Assembly (NCBI GenBank): GCA_009741485.1
Contig: VKON01002060.1
Location: forward strand, 17,780 to 81,779
From: Malurus cyaneus samueli
Lineage: Eukaryota; Chordata; Aves; Passeriformes; Maluridae
Direction of reading: 5' to 3'
DNA: 64,000 nt
Positions 21,561-32,470 of this stretch are shown piece by piece (position 1 is the stretch's first letter; the number at the start of each line of letters is the position of its first letter). The position numbers and the translations under genes are program-made. A model generated the notes under the pieces. That model was not told the origin of the DNA, made no database searches, and saw only the letters and a list, made by a program, of their open reading frames with translations.

Positions 21561-22831
21561 GGAACGTACCCCAGACAGCTCGAGTGGGACTGAGAACTGG
21601 GTTACAGAGCCTTTTTGGGATAGGAAAATGCTACTGGCCCATGGCAAAAGGCACGATTCTTCAAGTCATGGTCTGTATTGAAGCAAGTAAAGAGGAGAGC
21701 AGCGAAGAGTTAAAAGAATCAGTAACTTTGGGAGATAGAGAAGAGGGAGAAGATGTCTTTCGTGTTGAGATCCCACACCAAGCACCCCTCTGCCTGCAAG
21801 GGCATCTTCTCCAGCCAAAATCCTGGCAACAACATCCTTCCTGTCCCCTGTGCAGGGGCTGCAAATCACGGGTTAAAGCAGATACACGGGAGCCCTTTGT
21901 GGGGTCACTCAGGGCAGCAGAGGACAGAGCTGCCCTGAGCCGATGGGGGAGCAGGGATTGATCCTATGGGAGCAGGCTGGGATTGAGCCTATGGGAGCAG
22001 GCTGGGCACGGAGCATCCCGGAATTGTGGGCTGTGTTTGGGGTGCCTGACCCCGCAGGGGCCCTGCAGAGGGGTCAGAGCCCTGAGCTGCACAGGGGAAG
22101 ATGAGGCAGAGCTGTGGGAAGCCATTCCCAGGGAATGCTGAGTGGGAATTCAGCTGTGGGTGCTGCACCCCGTGCTCCCTCCAGGGCACACCAGCCTGCT
22201 CTGCTGTATGGGGTGCAGATCAGATCATCCCCTGGGGCACCATCCCATATTCCCTTTCCCATATTGCAGCCAGGAGGGACCGGGGACAGCGTCAGCCGTG
22301 GCACAAGCACCCAGACAGAGCCAGGCTCTGGCAGCACTGCTGTCCCTTTGTGTGCCATCTCCTGGGCTCAGGAAGTGGCACAAACTGCAGGTGGCTCTTG
22401 AGGCACAGACCCTTTACTGGGATACCTGGGGCAGGGGGAGAAGAGCCATCCCACAGCTCTGGTCAGGAACATGCTGGAAGAGCCTCCCGGGTCTGAGTGT
22501 CCCCAATGCCACCCAGGAGAGAAGTGGAGAGAAGAGGTGCTCTCCACCCTGCAGTGGAGAGCAGAGGGGCAGCAGCAGCGGGTGGAGCCACGGGGAGATG
22601 GTTTCCAGCTCGCACATGTCCGTGGGTCACTTAAAGCTCTGGCAGGTGGCACTGGGTGACAGTGACAGTGTGGAGGGCTCTGCTCCTCCCCGTAGGGTGC
22701 TGACCCCTCACCCTACAGCTCCCTGGAGCCGAGCTGGGACTGGGAAGGAGCAGCTCCCCCATGTTGCTGCACACCAGGAATGGAACAGGGGAGTGCAGGG
22801 GGGTGTGCAGCGTGGCTACTGCAGCCGGGGC

Positions 22832-23041
22832 TCACTGGCCCTGGCCCTGGCCCAGCGGGATCTGCAGCAGGGTGGGTGACTGCTCCATGATGCGCACCAG
22901 CAGCTGGTCGATGTAGTTCTCCAGTTCGTGGATGTGCTCCTCCTTCTTGCTCAGCTCCGCCTCCCTCTGCAGCAGCAGCTGGATCAGCTCGTCGTGGGTC
23001 AGGTGGTAATAGCGGGCCGAGGGGTCCGGCAGGGCGGGGTC
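22832..23041 (-). CDS. RAB11FIP5: RAB11FIP5 last coding exon (Rab11-binding domain)
   Basis: This 210-bp exon starts after the acceptor CCCGCAG in phase 0 and ends in TGA at 22834-22832. It encodes 69 residues. YYHLTHDELIQLLLQREAEL is followed by a short amphipathic helix and YIDQLLVRIM, then SPTLLQIP at the C terminus. This is the C-terminal coiled-coil Rab-binding domain (FIP-RBD) that binds GTP-loaded Rab11 and Rab25 as a dimer. The SPTLLQIP ending and YYHLTHDEL core fit RAB11FIP5 (Rip11/Gaf-1) rather than RAB11FIP1 or RAB11FIP2. The protein is a class I Rab11 effector on recycling endosomes that acts in apical trafficking. A truncated copy lies at 19211-19322. Confidence 0.96.
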   Translation of the reverse strand, partial: DPALPDPSARYYHLTHDELIQLLLQREAELSKKEEHIHELENYIDQLLVRIMEQSPTLLQIPLGQGQGQ

Positions 23042-24125
23042 CTGCGGGAACAGAGGGGATTGAGGAGAGGAACCCAAATCTCTGCTCCTGGAGATGTCTG
23101 CAGGGTGCAGCAGGAACCAGAGCGCTCCTGCTTTCTGTGGCTGTCCTCCCAAACCTGGAGAGCAGCACAGGGGAGCCACACAGGGCTCGTGTGCCCATAA
23201 AGCACCACCTGAACTCCCTGCAGCACCCACAGGGTGTCCTCGGAACAGCGGGGCTGGGCTTGTCCTTCACCCCGGTGAGCCCCAGCAGCATTCTCCAGGC
23301 AGAAATGGAGGTGGTGGTGGACAAAGGGATGGAGGAGCCACCCTTGGAACAGCCTCTGTGCCTGCAGAGCTATCATGGTGCCTGCTGAAGCCACCGATGC
23401 CACCCAGTCCACAGCCCCGGTTTTGGGGACGGGACGTACCTGCGTAGCAAGCAGAGTGTGACAGCTCTGCTCCAGCACCCATGGGACCCAGCCCGACCCC
23501 ACTGAAGGGAACTGCCATTCCGGGACAAGGAAAAGCCTCAAGCCCTCCATGCTCACCCCAAGCCCAGCTCCCTTTGGGGCACAGGCAGCCCGTGGGTGCC
23601 CTCTCCTGCTGTCACCGAGCAGCAGTGGTGACCGTGCCCATCCTGCTCCGTGTCCTCTCCTGCTTTGCTGGTGCTTTGCTGGCCTCAACGTGCCAGTGTC
23701 TGGAGAATATCCAGGCCAGCAAAACTCCAGGAAGGACCTTCCCTCTGCCAGGATCAAGAGCCCTTCAGAGCATCAATCAGGCAGCTCCACCCTCCACCTT
23801 CCATGTCTGGTGGAGGACTGGCCATGGACACTGGGAGGGGAGCATGGGACAGTGGGAGTGTGACCTAACTATGGGTGCATTGGGTGTGTGCTCTGTAGGG
23901 TCCACATACCTGACCCATTCCGTGATTTTATAAGGAGGGATTCCCATTTGCACAATCCAAGGCCCGAGCCAGAGCAGGCAATGGGAGAGCCATGGGTGAG
24001 GAGGGGCAGAGCATGGTCTATGGAGGAAGGGAGGCAGGGCCAGCAGGATCCCAGATCCACACACACGAGCCCACAGCAGCCCCCTGAGCAGGTTTGACCC
24101 AGCCCCACCTCGGGAGGGTTCCTAC
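23042..24125. other. RAB11FIP5 intron 5
   Basis: Noncoding. It contains a roughly 295-bp segment (23375-23668) that recurs in intron 3. Nothing else is recognised. Confidence 0.8.
23375..23668. repeat. Dispersed 295-bp repeat, intron 5 copy
   Basis: From GTGCCTGCTGAAGCCACCGA to CGTGTCCTCTCCTG this matches 34718-35006 at roughly 90% or more by eye, in the same orientation, 11 kb apart. It does not look like CR1 or the LTR family seen here, so it may be a local segmental duplication. Confidence 0.85.
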
Positions 24126-24219
24126 CTTTCCCTTGGAGTCGCTCTTGTCCGGCGGGGAGGCGGGGGCCAGGGGCTGGACACTGCTGCTGGTCAACTCCTT
24201 CAGGGCGCTCCGAACATTG
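24126..24219 (-). CDS. RAB11FIP5: RAB11FIP5 exon 5
   Basis: This 94-bp exon is read on the minus strand after CTCACCTGAG in phase 2 and ends GGGAAAG at the donor GTAGGAAC in phase 0. With the preceding exon ending in AG it reads SNVRSALKELTSSSVQPLAP, then a Pro/Ser/Asp/Lys linker into the Rab-binding domain. The phase agrees with exon 4 (ends AG) and equally with exon 3 (ends AG), so both splice patterns stay in frame. The acceptor has a poor pyrimidine tract, so the exact 5' boundary rests mainly on phase and similarity to the LxxLxxxTSxSxQP segment of mammalian RAB11FIP5. Confidence 0.82.
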
Positions 24220-24439
24220 CTCAGGTGAGTCAGATGGCCCTGTGCTTCTGTGCTGTGTGCTGCCTCTGTACAGCAGCCCTCCTGGAGGGCTTCACTGTGG
24301 TGGGCTGTGGAGGCAACGGGGAACAATCAGCACACCCAGCATCTGCCCCGACCCCAGGGCGGCACGGATGGCCGCAGAGTCAGGGGGTGCCCACGCTGCA
24401 CAAAGATCACGAGGCTGTTTGGAGAGTGGCAGGATGATG

Positions 24440-24785
24440 GGAGGGAGGGATGGGTGGGTATCATTTGTGCGGAGGGATGATCCAATGGGGGATGGGTGGA
24501 TCTGGAGATGGGATTGGGATTCATGGGATGGGATGGGTCCATGGGATGGGATGGGATGGGATTCCATGGGATGGATGGGATGGGATGGGATCCATGGGAT
24601 GGGATCAGGATGGGATGGGTGGGATGGGATCCTGGGGATGGGATTTGGGATGGTCATGGGATCATGGGATCCATAGGGATGAACCATGGGATGGGATCGC
24701 GGGATTCTAGGGGATGGGGGAGTGGGATAGGATCATGCAAGAGAAGTGGATGAGTGGGATGGGAGGGATGATGGGATGTGGGCAG
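24440..24785. repeat. (GGGATGGGATCCAT)n array
   Basis: Irregular GGGATGGGAT/CCATGGGAT simple repeat in intron 4. The D/G/M/W-rich frames here are not genes. Confidence 0.9.
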
Positions 24786-25334
24786 GCACGGCAGAGATAA
24801 GGAGCCCCAGACACGTGTTGGGATGAGATACTTCCCATGCCCTGTGCCCACACCCACACTGCCCAGTGCCCACACCCCATGCCCAGTGTCCCACACCCTG
24901 TGCCCCAAACTGCCCAGTGCCCCACCCCCACACTGCCCAGTGCTCCCAGGAACGCTGTGGGTCACATCTCCAAGGTGCCAGAGCAGCTGGGAAGGTCAAA
25001 GCCAGCTCCAGAGGGATCAGAGCCTGCTGCATCCACTGCCCAGAGCAGCTTTTTGCTGCCCAGGACCCCCAGTTTAGTCTGGGGTCACCCCTGATGCTCC
25101 AGCCCAAGCTGAGTGTCACCTGCCTGACAGCCACCACAGCATTTGTCCCCTCCATGAGGCCAAAAGGGAGGGTGAGCAGTCAGTTAAGGGGGAATTACGT
25201 TTCCAGGTTTTGCCTCACTCTTTACCTAAAAGGTTCTTTCTGGGCTTGAATGAAGTGCAGTTCCTTCCCAGCAGGATGGAAAGAGAAGTGCCCTGACCTC
25301 CCTCTCTGCAAGGAGCAGGCACAGCTGTGCACAT

Positions 25335-25915
25335 CCTTGGCATGGGAACACCCAGACAGCCATCCCATGGGTATGGGAACACCCAGACAGCCATCCCATG
25401 GGCATGGGAACACCCAGACATGGGAACAGAAACAACCAGACAGCCATCCCATGGCCATGGGAACACCCAGACAGCCATCCCATGGCCATGGGAACACCCA
25501 GACAGCCATCCCATGGCCATGGGAACACCCAGACAGCCATCCCATGGCCATGGGAACACCCAGACAGCCATCCCATGGGCATGGGAACACCCAGACAGCC
25601 ATCCCATGGCATGGGAACACCCAGACAGCCATCCATGGCATGGGAACACCCAGACAGCCATCCATGGCATGGAACACCCAGACACCCATCCCATGGGCAT
25701 GGAGATACCCAGACACCCATCCATGGGCATGGGAACACCCAGACATGGGCATGGAGACACCCAGACACCCATCCATGGGCATGGAACACCCATCCATGGG
25801 CACGGAAACACCCATCCATGGGCACGGAACACCCATCCATGGGCATGGAAACACCCAGACACCCATCCTAGGAACAGAAACACCCAGAACACCCATCCAT
25901 GGGCACAGAAACACC
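25335..25915. repeat. 31-bp minisatellite
   Basis: About 19 units with core CAGACAGCCATCCCATGG and CATGGGAACACC. The period is 31 bp through the regular left part and degenerates to 28-30 bp on the right. The unit contains almost no stop codons on either strand and 31 is not a multiple of three, so each strand reads through all frames in turn. This gives open frames of 150-350 codons on both strands, none of which has support as a gene. Confidence 0.95.
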
Positions 25916-28746
25916 ACGGGACAGGGCTGAGGAGAGGGCTGGGGCCACCAGGGCTGTTCCTCAGAGCCAGGCCTGAGCCCCAAATGTCACTGTCACCTCA
26001 GGGTTCCCCCAGCCAGGACAGAGACACAACCAGAGCACAGCTGAGAACCTCCCTGGGCCCAGCAGAGGGAATGCACCACTGGGTTTGGAAAGCAGAGGGT
26101 ATTTCCTACCCAGGTGGGGTCCTAGGCTGCTGCCAGCCCCATGGCCAGTGGGAACAGTCATTTCTGCAGAGCAGGAATTCAAAAAGAAATCATTATCCCA
26201 CTGCTCCCACTGAGGGTGGGGTGTGCAGGGCTTGGCCCCTCTGTGATCCTAAACTGGAGATGTTCCTCCAGCTCTGTGTCCTGGGATGGTGGCACCAGCT
26301 CCTCCCAGGGGTGCTCCTCACCTCACAGCCAGGACAAACTCCTGAGGGATCTGCCAAGAATCCAAGCAGTTCCCACCCCTGATCCATCAATGTGAGCTTC
26401 AGCGTGGAATCAGCGGCTCATGAGCTCCAAACCAGAGCATCCCAAGGGGAGCTGAGCCCAGGATGGAGCTCCAAGCCAAGCTGGAGCAGCCCAGAGGGAC
26501 ACAGCCCCAGCCCTGTCCCAGTGCTGTCCCGGCTGTCCCTGTGCTCCCAAGGTCACTGCTGAGGACAGGGACACACCCAGCGCATTTCCCTCATTGTCAC
26601 CCCATTAAAGGTTCCTCACAGAGAACAAAACAACCAAGGACAAAGCCAAGGGAGACCCTGTCCCGTGCCTGAGCAGCACCCAGCACCCAAGGGCCATCCC
26701 TCGGTGGAGGAACGGGATTGCCCCAGCTCGGGGTCAGCTCTGCCAGGTCCATCCGTGGCAGTGCCAAGGCACTCCCAGCTCCAGGGCTGCACAAGGGTCA
26801 CCAGGAGGAGGTGATTTCACCTCACAGCCCGGTTTTGGAACGCTCTGCATGCCTGATGTGAGGGAGGCATGGAGCAGCCTGGGCCACCACCTCGGTCCCA
26901 GTGACATCCCCAGTCCTGTCACCAGGTGCTGGGACAGTGCCACATCCAGTGAAGGGGCAGGATCTGCACAGCTCGGGGCTCCTGCAGGCACTGCAGCTCC
27001 CAGGGCTCTGTCCCCGGGGTCCCTCCTGTCCTGGGGATGTGACACCTTTCCAAGGACAGTAAAGGACTCTCCACACCCCTGGGAGCTGCAGCTGATCCTG
27101 CCTCGCCCCACAGCCACACAAGATGGCCCAAGAGCCCTCTGACCTCTTGGGAAGGGGCCATGGGACCCCAGTCCCCAATTCCAGCTCTCCTGAGGAGGCC
27201 CTGAGCCCCTCACACCAAACTCTCAGCACCCACAGCAGGTGCTGGCTCCCTTCACCTTGCCCACCCAAGGGTGAATTCTCTCCTTTTCCCTTCCACCTTT
27301 GTTGTACCGTATTTTCCTTGTCTGGTGCCACTGCCATCCCAACAGATGATCCTGGAGAGGGAAGCATCGCCACCAGCACTGGGAAAAGGTCCCTTGCAGC
27401 TTTCCTCCCTCGCCCTGTGACAGTTCTCACATCTCCCCAATCCTGCCAAGCAGCTCAGAGCCTCAGAGCCTTCCCCAGAGAACTCAGCAGCTCTTCAGAG
27501 GTTCTTCAGTGCCAGCAAGGATCCAGAATGTGCAGCAAAAACAGAGAGGGCAATCCCAGGATATCCTGGCTGTGTACCACGATAGAAACCAGTGCTGATA
27601 TCCCAAGCAGCTCTCAGATCTGAGCCCATTCCCAGCCCAGGTGCCAGCCAGGCCTGCCTGGTGCACAGCAGGATTAATGCCCATCTAAGCAGCTCTCAGA
27701 TCCCAGCCCAGGTGCACAGCCTAAGGCTGAGCAGGAGCAGGGATTGCTGACCCAGAGAGTCCTGTACCTCCCTGACTGCCTCAGTTATCCCTCAGCATCG
27801 CAGGACACTTCTCTTTCCATGAACCACAATTAAGCTGAGGTTTGTGCAGCATCTCTGTAAATTTTGAACAAGGCTATCTGCTGGAGGATGAATATTCCAA
27901 TTAAAAATCATTGGAGGATGTGGCCTGAATAAGAAGGAAAAATTCCTGACAGACCCGGGCAGATGTTGGTCTTTGCTCCTGAGATCATTTCCCAGCTCAC
28001 ACCAAGGAAGGATCCCCTTGTGGAAGGGCTGCAGCTCATCCAGTTCTGCCCCATCCTTCCTCCCTCTTTTCCTCTGCCAGCCTTGCTCTTGGGCCAGGGG
28101 GCATTTCACCATTCCCATTCCGTTCCAGTGCCCCCAGGGAACTCCATCTGCTCACAATCAGTGAGGCTGATCAATAAATCCCTGCTTGGGAGATCTCTGG
28201 GCAGAGCAGGGAGAGCCCCAGCCAGAGCAGGGAAAATGAGATGGGCTGAAGAGCAGAGCAAGCCCTGAGCTCTGCAGCTTTGCTCCACGGCATCGGCACA
28301 GACCCACGAGTGCCCTGGAGGAGGAACAGCCCCTTCCTTCCACTCTTCCCATTCCCATCATCCTCAAATCCCACTTCTTCATCACTGATGGGCACCTTGG
28401 CAGGAGGGAGGGGAGAAGGGCATTTTGCCCTGGTGAAAACTCTCTTTTTTTTGGCTATGGAGAGAAGGAGGTTTTGGGCACGTGGCAGGGAAGCAGCCAA
28501 AGCTGAATGAATGGCAAGGGCGGGCAGCAGCTGTGCACATGCCATGAGGGAGCTCAGGAGAGCAGGAACAGCCAGCAGCTCTCCTGGCAGAAAAGGCATT
28601 TCCTCTGCAAGCAGGGGGAGGTGATGGAGCCAAAATCAGCACTGGGTGAACCGTGGGGGCTGAGGGTTCAGTGGGGCAGGCTGTGGGTGCATGGAACCCT
28701 CTGCCCACTCAGGGCAAACACAGGACACCCGTGGCCATCTGGTGAG

Positions 28747-28910
28747 CCCAGAGAGCCCAGGATCCCACAGCTCGGGCTGGGCTCTCCAGAACCAGGGCAG
28801 GGCGAGGCAGGAGGAGCTGCAGCACCCCAGAGAGCCCAGGATCCCACAGCTCGGGCTGGGCTCTGCAGAACCAGGGCAGGGCGAGGCAGGAGGAGCTGCA
28901 GCACCGCCGG
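28747..28910. repeat. 79-bp tandem pair
   Basis: Two head-to-tail copies of GAGAGCCCAGGATCCCACAG through GGAGGAGCTGCAGCAC, offset by 79 bp, just downstream of the exon 4 donor. Confidence 0.9.
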
Positions 28911-29003
28911 AGCAGCCCCTTGGAGAGGACCCGGGCGGGCACAGCCCTCTCGGGGGCTCCCTCCATGTCCCCACCACGCACCCTTCGCTCCCCGCACTCT
29001 CAC

Positions 29004-31635
29004 CTGGTCATGTGCTGGCCAGAGGGCTCCTCAGCCGGCCGTGTCTCCCTGGGCAGAACCAGGAGCGCTGAAGCCTGTGCGTCCGGGGCTGCGGGCACGG
29101 GCGGCGGCTGGCGGGCACGGCGGGCACCGCGGCGGGGACGTGCGGCTCGGGGTTAGCGGCAGCCAGCCTGGGAAAGGGGTGGAGGAGGCCAGGGGCTGGC
29201 CGGCATGCAGGGGGGGAGCGTTAGGGGGCTGTGAGCCGTGCCCCGGCGCCGCGGAGAAGCTGAAGTGGCTCCGCTCAAGCTTTTCGGGCAGCACAGCTCG
29301 GGCGGGCACTGGGGCAGGGGGATGCTCCACAAATGGGTTGCTCGGGGAGCTGGGGCTCAGTGCCAGGGTAAAGGGGTTTCTCAGAGCTGAAGAGCCCCGA
29401 GTGTGTCTCTCCTCTGCCCTGTCTGGCTTCCAGAAATCGGCTCTCTTGCAGTCGATCCTGCTCTCTGCCGAGGCCCTGCCCTGCTCTGCCCGCCCAGGAG
29501 GGGCACAGGGCTCGGGCTGCTCCTCTGCTCGCCCCTCGCCACCATCCCACGCCAGCTCCAGCCGGGATGGGCTCTCCCCACGCTCTAACCTCTGGGGCTG
29601 TGGCTTTGCATGCCCAGCTGCCTCCTGATCTTCCAGAGCCGTCCAGAACATTTCAGGCTGGCCCAGGTCTAGCTTGGAAGGTGGGTTTAGTCCTGAAATA
29701 CTGAGCTCCTCAGGGAATGGCTCCTGCCTGGAGGCTGGCTCCCACTTGGCACTGTCTGCAGCCCCCATCTCAGGAGATACACGGGGCTGGCTCCAGCTCT
29801 GCTCAGCCCTCGACTGCTCCAGTCCATCCAGGGAGAATTTGGACGTGCAAGTCTCAAACTGCTCGGCCACATCAGTCTGGCTCATCTCCGACAGCTGTTC
29901 CCCCACACAGGTGTCCCCCTTGCCCAGCTCTCCAGTTTCTGTCTCCACATCAGCTCCTGAGTCCACAGGGGCAGCTCGGGCACCCTCGGGCACCGGGAAC
30001 TCGCCCTTGGCTTCAGCGGTGGGCACAGAGGGCTCGCTGCTCCCATGGCTCCTTGGCACGTCCATCTCTGCTCCTGGTTCCTCTGAGCCCTCCCATCGCC
30101 CCTGGGTGCCTCTCTGGGTGTCACCAGGCTCCCCCTCATCACCGTCCCCTCCAGCACCGACGGCTGCAAACCGCCTGGGGGGTTTGGGGGGCGGCACAGC
30201 GGGGCCGGGCACGGGCTCCTCCTGGTCCTGGGGCCACGGGGTCAGCCCCACGGGCCTGTCACGGGTGTCGGGGGCCAGCTTGGGTTGGCCATCGCTGGCC
30301 TGGAGCCGCATGCTGGCCTGCAGCCGGAACACCGAGCTGCGGATGTCCAAAGAGCCCTCCTGGCCAGTCCCGGGCTCTGTGCCCGGCTCGGGGAATCTTC
30401 GTGGGGGCACGGCCACCACGGAGCCACTGGGCAGAGCTTCGGGGAACCTTGGTGGGGGCATGGCCACCACAGAGCCACCGGGCAGAGCTTCGGGGTCCGG
30501 CTCGGGGGAAAACGGGCTCCTGGGTAACACACGGGTGGTGGCACGGGCTGAGCTTTGGGGATCAAAGGGCCCCTCGGCCAGGAAGGGCGGGTGGGAGCTG
30601 AAGGCACCCTCGGGAGCGGTGCGCTCCTCGTCCACACTGGGGGTGCTCTGGGAGGGCTCGGGGGCGGTTTCTGTGGCTATGGTCATCCAGCCGTTGGTGC
30701 CCGTGCCACACGGCTCCTCCTCGCCACTGTCCCCTTCCTCCCTGGCGCTGCTTTCAGGGTTTGGTGCCGCTGATGCCTCTTTCTCCCCGGAGTTTCCTGA
30801 GGTAAACGGGCCCGTCCAGACCATGGGCGTGCTGCTTTTCCTCCTCCTGGCCATGGACCCCGCCGACACGGGGCTCAGCACGTCCTCGATCACCGTGGCC
30901 TCCTGGGTGGTGCTCACCAGGTTGGCCCCCACGTCTAAATTGGAGAAATTGCTCCAGGAGCGCAGAGCTGCGGGCATTTCAGCGCCCATGGGCGACTCGG
31001 CCCTGTCAAACACCTTGGGGCAGGGTGGCTCGGCCGCTCTGTCCGTCCCGCCGGCCGCGTCGGGGTCATCGATGAACGCCACGCCCTCGGCCGCCACCGA
31101 GGCGAAGAAGCCGTCGTGGTTCCTGTCGGGTTTGAGCCTGCTGGTGGCAAAGGCGTCGAAGGTCTCGTCCCACTCGGAGGGCGGCGGGGGCGCGGCGGGG
31201 TCGGTGGTGGCGGGAGGGAGCTCTCCCGCTGACGGGGGAGTGGTTTCTGGCACGGGGACAGCGAGGCTGGGGGCTGCAGGCTCTGTGTGCCTCGGGGAGG
31301 CTGAGGGACCGCAATCCTCAGAGGAATAAAAGCTCCCAGCGACCTCCGCTGCGGCATGCGGCCCAGGCGGCAAACTAGAGAGAAAGTGAGCAGGTGAAGG
31401 AGAATTTAGTACCTGGTCAGCCAGGAGCTCCTCAAAGAAGGGATTGCTCTGCAGGGAGTTGAGGAATGGGTTGGTGGGGGACAAGCATCCAGCCTGGCCG
31501 TGTCCAGGAGCGGCGGGGAGGAGGTTAGAGCTCGGCATGCTAGCGGGGAGGGAGGCAGGACACGGGGCGGGGGAGCGGGCAGAGCAAGGACAGGGAGCAG
31601 CTGAGCTGGTTTCTACCTGAGGAGACACTTCCAGG
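29004..31635 (-). CDS. RAB11FIP5: RAB11FIP5 exon 4, large NPF-rich exon
   Basis: The exon starts after the strong acceptor TTCTGTCTTCCCTCCACAG (phase 2, first codon AG/C with exon 3) and ends at ACCAG before the donor GTGAGAGT (phase 2). It is about 2.63 kb with one long open frame of roughly 860 codons. The sequence is low-complexity, Pro/Ser/Glu-rich and probably disordered. There are two pairs of NPF motifs, which bind EH-domain proteins: NPFLNSLQSNPFFEELL early and NPFTLAL/NPFVEH late. It also has a basic stretch (MARRRKSSTP) and a possible SH3 site (PPPKPPRRF). It corresponds to the long isoform exon of vertebrate RAB11FIP5, absent from the canonical short protein. The exon length is 1 modulo 3, and the frame stops at 29033-29031, short of the donor. 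Plausible coding continues in other frames from about 29160, so one or two base errors are likely. Confidence 0.88.
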
Positions 31636-31639
31636 CTGT

Positions 31640-32075
31640 GGAGGGAAGACAGAACAGTCCTCCTGGTTAACTTCAGCTGGGCCAGAGCTGCAAGCGCATC
31701 CCACACACACCCCAAAGCTCTGCTCCAAGCAGGGCACTGAGCACAACCATCCCCGAGCACATCCATCATGGAGCACATCCCTCACCGAGCACATCTATCC
31801 CACAGCACATCCATCCCATAGCACACCCACCATCGAGCACATCCATCCCATAGCACACCCATCCCATAGCACACCCACCATCGAGCACATCCATCCCATA
31901 GCACATCCACCATCGAGCACACCCATCCCATAGCACACACATCCCATAGCATACCCATCCCATAGCACATCCACCATCGAGCACATCCATCCCATAGCAC
32001 ACCCATCCCATAGCACATCCACCATCGAGCACATCCATCCCTGAGCACACCCATCATGGAGCACATCCATCACCG
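31640..32075. repeat. 16-bp minisatellite, left arm of small inverted repeat
   Basis: Intron 3 sequence next to the exon 4 acceptor. From about 31740 it is an array of 16-bp units AGCACATCCATCCCAT and AGCACACCCACCATCG with substitutions. Together with the flank 31640-31740 it is the reverse complement of 32820-33295, so the arms form an inverted repeat around a roughly 500-bp centre. Confidence 0.92.
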
Positions 32076-32470
32076 ATGTTCCTGGCCATGTGCTCCTCTC
32101 CTGGGCTCGTGTTCCTCTCCTCGCTCAGCCGTGTCCCTCCTCTGTACAAGTGGGAGCTCTGTGTGTGCTCCCATCCTGGCCATGCTGACAGACCAGTGAG
32201 GGGGCACTGGCTGAACTGGGAGAGACCCACCATGTGTGCCTTATCTGGTTCAATGAATCCTGCTGAGAGCCTGGGTGGCTCCTCGTGCTCCACTGCCCTG
32301 GTCCCAGCGCACAGGGACACAAACACACAAACAACTCACACACCGAGCGATCCTGGGGCTGCAGGCAATGGGGAAAGCTCTGTGGGGCCATGGAGGGTCC
32401 TGGGAGAAGGGCTGCCCTTGGCTGTGTTTGTGCATGCCCTCTGTGCCTTGGCTCCATGCCCACTGCTGTG
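32076..32470. other. Centre of the small inverted repeat
   Basis: Unique noncoding sequence between the two minisatellite arms. No element is recognised. Confidence 0.6.

Larger units (their letters stand above)
19902..22831 (-). other. RAB11FIP5: Probable RAB11FIP5 3' UTR
   Basis: Noncoding sequence between the RAB11FIP5 stop codon and the candidate poly(A) signal. It has no splice signals or open frame of note and includes the 36-G run and N gap. 3' UTR status is inferred from position only. Confidence 0.5.
19345..22950. repeat. Tandem duplication F2 of RAB11FIP5 3' UTR
   Basis: This is the second copy of the F unit, contiguous with the intact last exon and so the one attached to the gene. 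Compared with F1 it has many single-base differences and a poly-G run plus N gap (20962-21560). At the equivalent place F1 has only about 60-70 bp of ordinary sequence (17843-17905). Confidence 0.92.
24220..29003. other. RAB11FIP5 intron 4
   Basis: Noncoding. The left third is dominated by GGGATGG and 31-bp tandem repeats. 26000-28740 has no recognisable element apart from a roughly 95-bp local duplication near 27600-27720 (AAGCAGCTCTCAGATC). Confidence 0.8.

Noticed and set aside
25222..26382. Long overlapping open frames on both strands over the 31-bp repeat
   Set aside because: They arise from a stop-free tandem unit, overlap on both strands and have no splice or family support.
29674..31329. 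Plus-strand 551-codon open frame opposite exon 4
   Set aside because: It is the antisense shadow of the RAB11FIP5 coding frame, caused by high GC content. It has no independent similarity.
31375..31412. A 38-bp intron-like stretch inside exon 4 (GTACTAA...CTCTCTAG on the minus strand)
   Set aside because: Too short for a vertebrate intron and not a multiple of three. The continuous frame across it is protein-like, so it is treated as coding.
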